Assembly (NCBI GenBank): GCA_025667525.1
Contig: CM046877.1
Location: 260,683,706-260,747,705 of the forward strand
Source of the DNA: Glebionis coronaria
Lineage: Eukaryota; Streptophyta; Magnoliopsida; Asterales; Asteraceae
Reading direction: 5' to 3'
DNA length: 64,000 nucleotides
The position numbers were made by a program, and so were the translations under genes. This document shows, piece after piece, positions 33,774 to 46,400 of the stretch; positions within the stretch are counted from its first letter, which is position 1; every line of letters starts with the position of its first letter. The notes beneath the pieces are model-generated. The model saw nothing but the letters and a program-made list of their open reading frames with translations, did not search any database and was not told where the DNA came from.

Positions 33774-34523
33774 AAATGATGTAGAGTAAAATACGTCTTT
33801 TAGGAAAAAGAGCGTAAACGTGGTAAGTATTAAGTGTTCGTTTAGGAAAACGAAATCACTTATGACCCTTTGTGTGGGATCGTTCTCAAGGAGGCTTGGT
33901 GTGTGTGTTAAGAGATGATTAATTTGTAATTAAATTGATGAGAAAAGAGAATGAAAAAGACGAATTATGCTAAAAATTACCCTACGACGTAAAAAACGTA
34001 AAATCGTAAAATTCGACGAAAAATGAAAGTGACCTAAAAATTACCAAAAAATTACCTAAAATCAAGAAAAATGTAATTAAGACAAAGATGCAAACAAAAA
34101 TTTCCAAAACCTTTTTAATAATTATATATTTATTTACAAAGTTAATTAAAAACCCTAAAATTAAATAAAAACAAAAATAAGTAAATTTGAAAACTTTAAT
34201 GGATGTAAACCTCAAATTACTTAATTAAAATTTAAAAACTATTTTTTCTAATTTTTAAAACACTTTTTTCTATTTTTTAATTACATTCTAAAATTAAAAC
34301 TAAAAATAATCATAAAAAAGTAAATATAAACGTGAAAAATAAAATTTTAATCCAAAAAGTCCTAAATCTATCCAAGTACAAGTGAAAATTGAAAAACAGT
34401 AACTACCCTTGATAAATAAGCTGAAATCAGCTTATTTATAATCTGAATGTTTAAATAAGCTACAAATTAAAACACCTTTAGTAATTAACAAAGCAAGATT
34501 TAACCAGTCAAAGACCCTAGGGC

Positions 34524-34528
34524 AACTG
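34524..34528. other. left target-site duplication of T (AACTG)
   Basis: AACTG at 34524-34528 and again at 41050-41054, an exact 5-bp duplication. The intact A2 3' LTR has this site once (24982-24986). Confidence 0.92.
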
Positions 34529-34888
34529 TGTTGAGTCATAGGATCTAGACTCATCTGGGATATCATGATCATGATTGTAAATGTACAGCGGAATCATAAT
34601 AAACACAATCATAACCAAGAACAAGGCTTTCACTAATGAAATGATTACTATTAATGAACTACTAACTACTCCTGGTGCCTTATAGGCTTGACACCAGGAG
34701 GAACGCACACACACCTCTGGTTTACATTGTTTGTGAATGAATGAATGACCATGTGTGCCTAACCCTCTTTATATAATAGAGGTACTAGGGTTACATCACA
34801 ACCCTAGAGTACTATAGAAGCTAACTATTTGCTATTAGGTCCTTCATCTTGTTTTGTCATATCAACTCAAGATATCTAAGTCCCAACA
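34529..34888 (-). repeat. LTR 1 of T (360 bp, distal 3' LTR)
   Basis: Minus strand. TATATAAAG-type TATA box near 34768-34777. It differs from the other copies by few bases. The open frame 34517-34714 is inside it and not supported. Confidence 0.9.
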
Positions 34889-37606
34889 ATCTTCCCCTAG
34901 TTGATTTGACAAAACCAGTAAGCACAAGCTTCCCTTGAAGCTAATATAGATGAAGGCTCAGCTTCCCCTTGATCCATGCATTCTTCCCCTTTTTGTCACA
35001 TCAACTCAAAAAGGATCGACTTCCCCTTAAGAAGTGCACGACAAATCCAGTAGGCTCCATGGAGAGATCACTAATGAAGAAAATCAAGTATAACGAATTC
35101 GATGAAGAAGTGGAATCTCCCAAACGTGTGTCTTATGTCTTGCACTAACCACGTGACGTCGAGCTCGAACAAAATCCTCAAAGAAATGAGACACTGAGCA
35201 CAATAACGTAACCCCTTCAAGCGATAGCAAATGTACGCATAGAGCAAACTATCTTAAAAAGGCTACCACTCCTTTTAAGATATGAATAGATCGTACCCCT
35301 TCGCTAGATATGTCAAGTCTTCGTCACTATACAAACCAAGCAAGTTATCGTAAAAGGTACTCCCTTCCTTTTAAGATATGATAAGAACACAAAACCTGTG
35401 AAAATCAACTACAACATAAAATAAGTGATAATCAAATGTCTTCGTCAATGAATCTCCACAACGAAATGATGATGGCTGAGAACTCCTCCTCCAGTAACAA
35501 TAGTGACATCAGACTAGTCACTAAATCAGAGTAGTATCAATCTTACTTGACTAGAAGGAACCAAAAGCGGCCAAAGAAAGTTAGTATACAACAAGCCAGC
35601 AGGAACCAGAAGAAAGTCAGCAAGAACATACACCTACCAGGAGGAACAAACCAGTAGGAACAAACCAGTGGTACGTACCAGTAGGAACCGACTAGTAGAA
35701 ACCGACCAGTAGGAGCCGATGATTCAACCAGGAGGAACCATTGAATATTACCAGGAGGAACCGAGAACACAACCAGCATGAATATATATGATCACTAGGA
35801 ACCATAGCTCACCAGTAGAAATAACGAAAACCTACCAGTAGCATCTCAAAACCCCTCTTTTTTTTTCTTTTTTTTTATAATTAATTTTTTTTTTTTTTTA
35901 TTAATTTTTTTTCAATTTTGTCACCAAATGTCGCTATAAGTGTTGATGTTGTTGATTCAAACACATTTCCCTGCTGTTGCTATAACCGTACTTTGAAAAA
36001 CATAGATAGTACTTACATGGCCCAGCCTATATGAACGACCATCATATGCATCCAATATCTCCAAATTTATTAGGAAATAATCATGGAATAAACCACAATT
36101 CCTTGTGGATTTTATCAACCATATAGCAGAAATGACCATAATGCCAGCCGATCTGTATTACACCCTCACGTGCAACAATTCTCCAAAAATCACACAGTCA
36201 TAGTTATCACCACGTCCAATATGCAGTAATATCTCCATAAATCAAGGAGGATAATAACTGCCAAAAATATATTGAATAGTTTCCCACGTTATGAACCAAA
36301 AAAAATCACAGAAGGTAATCCAGATTTTAGCAAGTAAATAATGAGCACACGTTTTTGTGAAGAATGACTGCTAACATCACGCAATCTTGCTAACTTTTGT
36401 AAGCATAATTGAAACTACTCCCATAAATATATCACATATCTGTGTTTGACTTTACCACCCTAGAACCCACGTTCAATAATATGTTCAGTAGGGGCAAATT
36501 ATTATCTCCACACAGCCGAAAATCACGTAGAAAGAAGTCCTCCCCACATTATAAAATCCCGATATTTTAGTTAATAAAATAATCATCACACGTCTTTGAC
36601 CCCATAATCTGCTTATATCATGCTATGTTTTCCCCAATTTTCGGACCCCATATTGACAGAAGATCCCCAACTAGGTTTCCATCTTTACGAAATCCTATCC
36701 ATTATCATAGCGTATAATTCCCAAAATTTATCCATAATTTACGCAAGAACATATACCACCTTCCAAATATTTATGTAGCTATCATAACGTGTGATATTAA
36801 CACATTCTTTCCAAAACAGTTACGATAGAAACGCGTCATTCATAAAAAGAATACCTGCTGCTGATCATGGCTCGATCTTTGCAACCAGAAAGAACCATCA
36901 CGAACAGATCCAACATTCAGTCCTGCTGCTTCTCTTTCAGATCGCCAAGTTTTTTTATAGCAGTGAACATAAACAACACCATGAACCAAATTCGTTGTGT
37001 TCTTCTTTGATGACCACGAATCTAAGCCATCAAACCAAGCAGCAGATCATCACGAATCAACAGAAAATACTACCATATATCACGTTCATCTTCTATCTAA
37101 TGTGTACAAGAAACCACGTGTTCTACTTTCACATGATCCGGGGAGAAAGCCACACAGCTTCTTGTAACTGTTGGTTTTCAACTTTTCATCTTATTACGAT
37201 CAGAGAAGCACCAACCAAAACTCATAACACATCTAGGGTTTGTGAAAAACCCTAGACATAATATTCACCAAACTGTTTTGAATGTTATGATCTTCGCTGT
37301 CTTGCTTGATCTTCTAGTGTGGAGAAACACCACTCAATCGAACACACATGACACCTTAAAAACGAATCTTGGTAATAACTTTGTCTTGGCAGAAACATTA
37401 ACAATCAATTTATGGCTTAGATGAAGCACACCAAAACCCTAAATCAATCAGCAACAACAATCAAGTAACAGCAGCAACATCAAGAACGAATTAACTAGGG
37501 TTTGTTGGGAAAAACCCTAGATCAGCAACTTTATTGAAAAACAGAAAATACTAGCAAAAACCTTGTAGATCAACTAGATCAAGAGCCAACAAGCTCTGAT
37601 ACCACT
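34889..37606 (-). other. internal region 1 of T (non-coding)
   Basis: No gag or pol motif. It contains a degenerate tandem array of (A)CCAGTAGGAACC-like units (about 35560-35850), which explains the Phe/Leu/Val-rich open frame 35543-35779, and an A/T homopolymer tract (35857-35912). The plus-strand open frames 36791-37255 (154 codons) and 37242-37424 are antisense to the element and lack known domains. Confidence 0.75.
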
Positions 37607-37966
37607 TGTTGAGTCATAGGATCTAGACTCATCTGGGATATCATGATCATGATTGTAAATGCACAGCGGAATCATAATAAACACAATCATAACCAAGAAC
37701 AAGGCTTTCACTAATGAAATGATTACTATTAATGAACTACTAACTACTCCTGGTGCCTTATAGGCTTGACACCAGGAGGAACGCACACACACCTCTGGTT
37801 TACATTGTTTGTGAATGAATGAATAACCATGTGTGCCTAACCCTCTTTATATAATAGAGGTACTAGGGTTACATCACAACCCAAGCTTACTATAGAAGCT
37901 AACTATTTGCTATTAGGTCCTTCATCTTGTTTTGTCATATCAACTCAAGATATCTAAGTCCCAACA
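37607..37966 (-). repeat. LTR 2 of T (360 bp, shared middle LTR)
   Basis: It serves as 3' LTR of one unit and 5' LTR of the other. It is flanked by a PBS on one side (37593-37604) and a PPT on the other (37967-37980). Confidence 0.9.
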
Positions 37967-40689
37967 ATCTTCCCCTAGTTGATTTGACAAAACCAGTAAG
38001 CACAAGCTTCCCCTGAAGCTAATATAGATGAAGGCTCAGCTTCCCCTTGATCCATGCATTCTTCCCCTTTTTGTCACATCAACTCAAAAAGGATCGGCTT
38101 CCCCATAAGAAGTGCACGACAAATCCAGTAGGCTCCATGGAGAGATCACTAATGAAGAAAATCAAGTATAACGAATTCAATGAAGAAGTGGAATCTCCGA
38201 AACTTGTGTCTTATGTCTTGCACTAACCACGTGACGTCGAGCTCGAACAAAATCCTCAAAGAAATGAGACACTGAGCACAATAACATAACCCCTTCAAGC
38301 GATAGCAAATGTACGCATAGAGCAAACTATCTTAAAAAGGCTACCACTCCTTTTAAGATATGAATAGATCGTACCCCTTCGCTAGATATGTCAAGTCTTC
38401 GTCACTATACAAACCAAGCAAGTTATCGTAAAAGGTACTCCCTTCCTTTTAAGATATGATAAGAACACAAAACCTGTGAAAATCAACTACAACATAAAAT
38501 AAGTGATAATCAAATGTCTTCGTCAATGAATCTCCACAACGAAATGATGATGGCTGAGAACTCCTCCTCCAGTAACAATAGTGACATCAGACTAGTCACT
38601 AAATCAGAGTAGTATCAATCTTACTTGACTAGAAGGAACCAAAAGCGGCCGAAGAAAGTTAGTATACAACAAGCCAGCAGGAACCAGAAGAAAGTCAGCA
38701 AGAACATACACCTACCAGGAGGAACAAACCAGTAGGAACAAACCAGTGGTACGTACCAGTAGGAACCGACTAGTAGAAACCGACCAGTAGGAGCCGATGA
38801 TTCAACTAGGAGGAACCATTGAATATTACCAGAAGGAACCGAGAACACAACCAGCATGAATATATATGATCACTAGGAACCATAGCTCACCAGTAGAAAT
38901 AACGAAAACCTACCAGTAGCATCTCAAAACCCCTCTTTTTTTTTCTTTTTTCTTTTTTTTAATTAATTTTTTTTTATTATTATTAATTTTTTTTCAATTT
39001 TGTCACCAAATGTCGCTATAAGTGTTGATGTTGTTGATTCAAACACATTTTCCCTGCTGTTGCTATAACCGTACTTTGAAAAACATAGATAGTACTTACA
39101 TGGCCCATCCCATATGAACGACCAGCATATGCATCCAATATCTCCAAATTTATTAGGAAATAATCATGGAATAAACCACAATTCCTTGTGGATTTTATCA
39201 ACCATATAGTAGAAATGACCATAATGCCAGCCGATCTGTATTACACCCTCACGTGCAACAATTCTGCAAAAATCACACAATCATAGTTATCACCACGTCC
39301 AATATGCAGTAATATCTCTATAAATCAAGGAGGATAATAACTGCCAAAAATATATTGAATAGTTTCCCACGTTATAAACCAAAAAAAATCACAGAAGGTA
39401 ATCCATATTTTAGCAAGTAAATAATGAGCACACGTTTTTGTGAAGAATGACTGCTAAAATCACGCAATCTTGCTAACTTTTGTAAGCATAATTGAAACTA
39501 CTCCCATAAATATATCACATATCTGTGTTTGACTATACCACCCTAGAACCCACGTTCAATAATATGTTTAGTAGGGGCACAATATTATCTCCACACAGCC
39601 GAAAATCACGTAGAAAGAAGTCCTCCCCACATTATAAAATCCCGATATTTTAGTTAATCAAATAATCATCACACGTCTTTGACCCCATAATCTGCTTATA
39701 TCATGCTATGCTTTCCCCAATATTCGGACCCCATATTGACAGAAGATCCCCAACTAGGTTTCCATCTTTACGAAATCCTATCCATTATCATAGCGTATAA
39801 TTCCCAAAATTTATCCATAATTTACGCAAGAACATATACCACCTTCCAAATATTTATGTAGCTATCATAACGTGTGATATTAACACATTCTTTCCAAAAC
39901 AGTTACGATAGAAACGCGTCATTCATAAAAAGAATACCTGCTGCTGATCATGGCTCGATCTTTGCAACCAGAAAGAACCATCACGAACAGATCCAACATT
40001 CAGGACTGCTGCTTCTCTTTCAGATCGCCAAGTTTTTTTATAGCAGTGAACATAAACAACACCATGAACCAAATTCGTTGTGTTCTTCTTTGATGACCAC
40101 GAATCTAAGCCATCAAACCAAGCAGCAGATCATCACGAATCAACAGAAAATACTACCATATATCACGTTCATCTTCTATCTAATGTGTATAAGAAACCAC
40201 ATGTTCTGCTTTCACATGATCTGGGGAGAAAGCCACACAGCTTCTTGTAACTGTTGGTTTTCAACTTTTCATCTTTTTACGATCAGAGAAGCACCAACCA
40301 AAACTCATAACACATCTAGGGTTTGTGAAAAACCCTAGACATAATATTCACCAAACTGTTTTGAATGTTATGATCTTCGCTGTCTTGCTTGATCTTCTAG
40401 TGTGGAGAAACACCACTCAATCGAACACACATGAAACCTTAAAAATGAATCTTGGTAATAACTTTGTCTTGGCAGAAACATTAACAATCAATTTATGGCT
40501 TAGATGAAGCAAACCAAAACCCTAAATCAATCAACAGCAACAATCAAGTAACAGCAGCAACATCAGGAACGAATTAACTAGGGTTTGTTGGGAAAAACCC
40601 TAGATCAGCAACTTTATTGAAAAACAGAAAATACTAGAAAAATCCTTGTAGATCAACCAGATCAAGAGCCAACAAGCTCTGATACCACT
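37967..40689 (-). other. internal region 2 of T (non-coding)
   Basis: A near-identical copy of 34889-37606 with scattered substitutions and a slightly different T-rich tract (38935-38996). It has the same repeat array (38640-38920) and the same antisense open frames (39874-40338, 40325-40507). Confidence 0.78.
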
Positions 40690-41049
40690 TGTTGAGTCAT
40701 AGGATCTAGACTCATCTGGGATATCATGATAATGATTGTAAATGCACAGCGGAATCATAATAAACACAATCATAACCAAGAACAAGGCTTTCACTAATGA
40801 AATGATTACTATTAATGAACTACTAACTACTCCTGGTGCCTTATAGGCTTGACACCAGGAGGAACGCACACACACCTCTGGTTTACATTGTTTGTGAATG
40901 AATGAATGACCATGTGTGCCTAACCCTCTTTATATAATAGAGGTACTAGGGTTACATCACAACCCTAGCTTACTATAGAAGCTAACTATTTGCTATTAGG
41001 TCCTTCATCTTATTTTGTCATATCAACTCAAGATATCTAAGTCCCAACA
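40690..41049 (-). repeat. LTR 3 of T (360 bp, proximal 5' LTR)
   Basis: It ends at CCCAACA, followed by the right AACTG duplication. Confidence 0.9.
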
Positions 41050-43971
41050 AACTGGTTAACGCGTTTGTGTGTGAGAGGAGTGGCGCAGGTTCGAGTCCTG
41101 GCCACGTCCTTTTTGTTAAACTTTTTTTTTACTTTTCTTTTTGCAAAAACTTGAAACTGGTGATTTACTAACTATGAAAACACAAAAACTTTTAAAATCT
41201 AACAAGATTTAAGGATAGAAATTACAAAAAACGTGCCCAGATTAACAAAACTTGATAGAGTAACCCAATGAATCAAAAATTTGTTCTATCCGAGAACCAA
41301 ATCGTTTCCAGACAATACTAGAAAGCAACTGATGATATTAGAGTCTGATTTTAGTTTGTTTATGATGGTTGCTTGTTATCTGTTGGACAAGGGGGCATCC
41401 CCATAACCAGTTGGGTTGTGGGGAGTCACAATAAGCAAGAAAACAAACTAAAACACAAAATTCACACAATCATGGGCAAAATCAGTTACTGGGGTGGACA
41501 ATGGGTGTCTGCTAGTTAAGGTCTGATGCAAATGGTCAAATTATGAGATTAAGACCACCATAAACCTCTCAAATCTTTAGCAAAACACAAGTAGACAGAT
41601 TCAATACCTAGAGTACAATAAACTCTAACAGATTCTAAAATTTGAAGCACAAAAATTGCTAAAACAAGGCAGTTTCTGTGCTTACTGATTAACTTGGCAT
41701 TTTCAAGCAAAAAACATGCAAATTACTTAAAAATCCTATCAAACTAAATACCAAACACTGATAAACATACAAATCACCTATCTAAGTGGGTTAAGACAGA
41801 ATAAGGGCCAACAACTTGTCAAGCACTTGTCCTAAATCCTAGTCCTAAACACCCCTTCAATTTCTGTATATGCAAATTAACAAACCAAATGCTTTCAAAA
41901 CTTAACCAAATTGATTCAAACTACTTCTAACATGCATACCAAACCTAAAACAGCATAATCAAACAAGAAAACAAACTATTAAGCAGGCAATACTCACAAT
42001 CTCATAAATCACATAGTAAGACTCAAAAACATGACCAAATGGGGTTCAAAGCCTTACCCTGGCTGACTGCCTTCCAAATGACTTGTAAGAGAGCTTATAT
42101 GAGCTTACGGGAGGTGTAGAGAGGGCTTGCTGATGGAATAACAATGGACCCAAATCCTATAACAATATCTTCAAAGGAAAATACAACAAGTGAATGGAGA
42201 TGAGACCATGATCCTTGTTTGGTTCCTGCACAACACCACAAGATCAAGAACAACCTTCAAACTTATATAAGCTGATGCTCATAAGCTTGTATCAATAGCT
42301 TATGAGTAGGCTTATATAAGTAGTGAGTTGAGAATAGAAAATGTAACCAAAAAAACTTTTACAAATGATTTGAAACCACCAAACTTTCTGAAAACATGAA
42401 ACCCTTTTTAAACCTAATATTAAACCAACAAAAACCACTTGAGATTAACAACTTAAAATCAATAAACCAATCTCAGGCATCCACTTTCACTTCCTCCTGA
42501 GATTGGTCTTATGTTTGAGTGAAAACCTAAGAAAAACATTTTCTTTTGTCCTATTCTTTCCACTTAAACCTTAATACCCAAGAAGAACCTCCTACTGATA
42601 CAACCTTAACAAGAAATCCTTGACAGGATTGTTTGAAAAACAAACACTTTTAACCAATTTTTTCTTGACAAGAAAACAATGATTACAAAGGACTTAACAA
42701 ATCAGATTTTGGAAGTCAGCTTTTTCACACAAGTCAATACAATTTTTAAATAACTAAAAAGGAATTAAATTTCACTAAAAATACCAACTTTCATTAAGAA
42801 AAACAAGTTACAAAGACTTTGTAAAAAAAACTGGAACAAAGGGTAATGCACATCCTGCATACTTCTTATATAAGCTCAAAGAGAAGCCTCTAGAATCTCT
42901 AAACCCTAATGCTATGAATTTCCAGTCTTGCCCCTTGGTTGAATATTTCTTGGTCAAATTGAGATCCGTGACTTCTTGTGGTCTTCACATGGGATGTGCC
43001 AGCTGTTTAATTCCATCTTGACCGTTTGTTAAAGCTTCGGGTCCTAGTAAATTCATCCAACCATTCATGTTGTCAATTTTTGGGGGTTGAGGGAAAGTGA
43101 TGGGTGCAGGGGAGGGTCCTACCCATCACATGGGTGTGTTGGGATCACATTTTTGGTGTGGGATGGTTTTAGTATATGGTTGATTAACGATCTGGAAAAG
43201 GATAAACAAAAACCCTTTGTTTTTAGGTTAATTGGATCTGGGTTTGATTAGTGTTTATGGGGGATTAAGGATAAGTTTTAATATGTTTGGGGATTAATGG
43301 GTTTTTAAAAAAAATGTTAAGGAGGGAAAACATAATAACTGATTAATAAATCAGTTATTAGTTTGGGTGGAGGGTGACGTGGAGTGGAGGGGAGTTTTGA
43401 TTGGTTGATAGTTTAAGTGGGGTGAGGTGGCGTGATGTGAGTGGAGGGATGAGGTTTCGTTGTCTGCCAGAAAAGGCCCCCTACAATCCCATTATATGTT
43501 CAACCAAAGACTGGCAGCCCATATACTCCTTTTCCTTTATAAATAACTTTCCACATTTCTCACTTTTGGCTAATACTTTGCAAATCTTTGAATCAAGGAC
43601 CATTCATGCAATATTTGCATTCTTCAAGGCTAGTAATGACATGTCTTCAAACTTCAAGGATGTATCTTGTACAAATGAATAGTGGAGGGTCATTTGTAAC
43701 AAGTCTTCAAAGATGAGGGACCAAAGTTGACAATTCTTCAATCTTCAAGGGTATTTTGGGAAATTCATGATTCAGGTCCGGTTCCTTATGCGGCTTCGTT
43801 TCCCGTGTTCGTTTTTGCATGTTCCTTGTGATCTTTTGTCATTCCCTTAATATCCGTACCTAAAAATACACAAGTAACAAACACAAGCATATATTTGGTA
43901 TTTTTGATGATATTTTATGCATTTAAAGCCCGTTTTGGACAACGAGACTATGTATAAAGGCAGTCTCATCA

Positions 43972-44421
43972 CATACTATATGTCTTCTTCATTGGTAAAA
44001 AGTGAGCAAGCTTAGTCAATCTATCTACAATCACCCATATCATATCACAACCACTAGAAGTTCTTGGCTAACTTGTCACAAAATCCATAGTAATCTTCTC
44101 CCATTTCAACTCAGGAATTTCAGGTTGCACCAATAATCCAGACGGCTTCTTGTGTTCAGATTGAACTTTCGCACAAGTCAAACACTTATTAACATACTGA
44201 GCTATATATGCTTTCATATTTTGCCACCAATACACTTTCTTTAGGTCTTGGTACATCTTGTCCGCTCCATGATGTATTGAATACTTCGACTTATGAGATT
44301 CATTCATCACTAAATCTCGCACTCCCAAAGCACCTTCTTCAGACGGACACAATGGTAACCAAATCCTATTCTCAAAATATCTCATTCTATTCGGTCTTAC
44401 TACAAATAAAGGTTTCAACAT
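43972..44421 (-). pseudogene. G1 integrase, zinc-binding and first part of the core
   Basis: Minus strand from 44421: [20 protein letters not shown] and [20 protein letters not shown] make up the HHCC zinc finger. Then [12 protein letters not shown] contains the first catalytic Asp. A stop or frame change near 44068 is followed by RLTKLAHFLPMKK up to the A2 junction. The core continues at 24235. A frameshift near 44415 separates it from RNase H. Confidence 0.82.
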
Positions 44422-45036
44422 TCTACCCAGATTCTCCTCTTAACATTCTCATCCTTCAAAACATTAGCTTGATCTTTCAATATCATTTTTGTCAAATCAA
44501 CACTTTCCATCATTACCAAAGCTCTAATTCTTGAAGACTTTTCCCTTTCCTTTCTACTAAGTGCATCAGCTACCACATTCACCTTACCAGGATAGTAACG
44601 AATCTCGCAATCATAATCACTCAGTAATTCTACCCATCTCCTTTGTCTCATTTTCAATTCCTTTTGATCCAAAATGTGTTGCAGACTCTTATGGTCAGTG
44701 AAAACCACACACTTGGTTCCATACAAGTAGTGTCTCCATAGCTTCAAAGAAAAAACCACAGCTCCAAGTTCTAAATCATGAGTAGTATAATTCTCTTCTT
44801 GCTTCCTCAATTGTCTTGATGCATAAGCTATTACTTTCTCACTCTACATCAACACAGCTCCAAATCCCTTATGAGACGCGTCACAATATACTTCAAAATC
44901 TTCAGATCCTTCTAACAAAGACAAAATCGGTGCAGAACACAACTTATCTTTCAGTGTATTAAAAGCAACTTCCTCATCTGAACCCCATTCAAATACTCGA
45001 TTCTTTTTTCAGTAAGCTTGGTCAATGGTTTAGCAA
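44415..45036 (-). pseudogene. G1 RNase H domain
   Basis: Follows RT after a frameshift at about 45040. The first catalytic Asp lies in the VYCDAS-type motif around 44890. A TAG at 44844-44846 stands exactly where G2 has CAG (Gln) in the VLMQREKV motif. The open stretch 44810-44415 includes [20 protein letters not shown] and [17 protein letters not shown]. RNase H degrades the RNA strand during reverse transcription. Confidence 0.82.
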
Positions 45037-45945
45037 TCAATGAAACTTCTCGATAGACCTTTGGTAATGCCCAGCTAGACCAAGAAATTGACGAATTTTA
45101 GTCGGCATTATTGGTATCGACGAATCCTTAATAGCTTCAATCTTAGCAGGATCTACACGAACACCTTCATTGTCAATCACGTGCCCTAGAAATTGCACTG
45201 ATTTCAACCAAAACTCACATTTAGAGAACATCTCATACAACTTCTCTTTCTTTAACAATTCTAAAATTATTCCCAGATGCTTTTCATGTTCTTCCTCACT
45301 CTTGGAATAAATGATAATATCATCAATGAATACGATAACAAACTCATCCAAATACGGCTTGCACACACAATTCATCAAATCCATGAATACGGTAGGGGCG
45401 TTCGTTAATCCGAAAGGCATAATTTGAAATTCAAAATATCCATATCGAGTACGAAAAGCTGTTATTGTAATATCTTCTTCCCTAACTATCACTTGATGAT
45501 ACCCAGATTGCAAATCGATCGTCGAGTATACACTTGACCCTTGCAACTGATCAAACAAATCATCAATCCTTAGCAATGGATACCGATTCTTAACAGTCAA
45601 TTTGTTAAGTTCTCGATAATCAATACACATTCGAAATGATACATCTTTCTTTTTAATAAACAACACAAGAGCACCCCACGCCGACGAACTGTGTCTAACA
45701 AATCCCTTATCCATCAATTCCTTCAATTGATCAGATGATTCCTTCATTTCTGATGGCGCTAAACGATATGGTGCACGAGCAATAGGCGCAGCTCCAGGAA
45801 CTAAGTCAATACGAAACTCAACTTCACGACACGGCGGTAATCCCGGCATATCTTTAGGAAAAACTTTAGGATACTCTCTAATCATAGGCACATCCTCCAG
45901 TTTCCTCTCATTCACACCATCACTAGTTATCTGAGCAAGAAACAC
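45037..45945 (-). pseudogene. G1 reverse transcriptase domain
   Basis: A 302-codon open stretch. [74 protein letters not shown] and the active-site [13 protein letters not shown] are all present. GH replaces GY in the usual [11 protein letters not shown] motif near its end, where the frame is lost. The polymerase motifs look intact, but the flanking frames are not. Confidence 0.87.
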
Positions 45946-46400
45946 ATCAAAACCCTCTTACATATAAATCATCATTTTCAAATACGATACAACTCTCAAA
46001 CGAGAAGTACATTTATCACCCTTCACAGTCAATACCCTATACCATAGCGGTATTTGCACTAATTTCTCCCCACAAACAATTAATGCACCATTCGCAACTA
46101 ACCAATTCATACCAATAATCACGTCAAAAGATCCTAATTCTATGGGCGTCAAATCAATACTAAACACATAATTCCCTAACTTCAAGGAACACCCTTTCAG
46201 TATAGAACTAGTGCTAACAATCTTATCATCAGCTAACTTCACATTATAACTAGTTGTCAATCTTACTGGTTCTCTATCCAATAGCTGACTGAATCTAACA
46301 ACTACGAAACTTCTATCGGATCCAGAATCAAATAACACACTAGCATAACAAGCATCGAGTAAGAACGTACCATTCACCACATTAGGATCTTAAGGTTTGT
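45946..46400 (-). pseudogene. G1 aspartic protease domain
   Basis: Open 46380-45958. The catalytic motif is LFDSGSDRSFV, followed by IDLTPIELGSFDVIIGMNWL (second half). A TAA near 46390 precedes the domain, and a TAA at 45958-45960 separates it from RT. It aligns throughout with the G2 pol N-terminus. Confidence 0.82.

Larger units (their letters stand above)
34529..41049 (-). mobile_element. T: tandem non-autonomous LTR element (three LTRs, two internal regions)
   Basis: Three 360-bp LTRs (34529-34888, 37607-37966, 40690-41049) alternate with two nearly identical internal regions (34889-37606, 2718 bp; 37967-40689, 2723 bp). Orientation is minus: on that strand each LTR begins TGTTGGGA and ends ACTCAACA. 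A PBS TGGTATCAGAGC lies at 40687-40676 and 37604-37593, and a PPT AACTAGGGGAAGAT at 37980-37967 and 34902-34889. Neither internal region has gag or pol. The size suggests a LARD- or large TRIM-like element using copia machinery. The low divergence suggests a recent event. Confidence 0.9.
24236..43971 (-). mobile_element. A2: Athila-like element without RT or integrase, carrying T in its 5' LTR
   Basis: Minus strand. 5' LTR 43971-33777 (interrupted by T), PBS 33773-33756, gag ORF 33030-30946, protease and conserved region to 29790, non-coding 3' region, and 3' LTR 27899-24236. Without T it is about 13.2 kb, nearly the size of A1. Both copies lack RT, RNase H and integrase, and share the same region after protease. 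Confidence 0.87.
33777..43971 (-). repeat. 5' LTR of A2, interrupted by T
   Basis: Segments 33777-34528 and 41050-43971 are collinear with the 3' LTR. They are separated by the 6521-bp T element, flanked by AACTG duplications. The B box of the tRNA-like segment is at 41088-41098, while its A box (from 34516) is broken by T. Confidence 0.87.

Noticed and set aside
35543..35779. Leu/Val/Phe-rich open frame (also 38621-38857), looking like a membrane protein
   Set aside because: It is the translation of a degenerate GGAACC/CCAGTA tandem repeat, antisense to the natural reading of the array, with no start context or homolog I can name.
36791..37424. Plus-strand open frames of 154 and 60 codons repeated at 39874-40507 in T
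   Set aside because: They are antisense to the element and show no known domain. Their conservation is explained by the recent duplication of the internal region.
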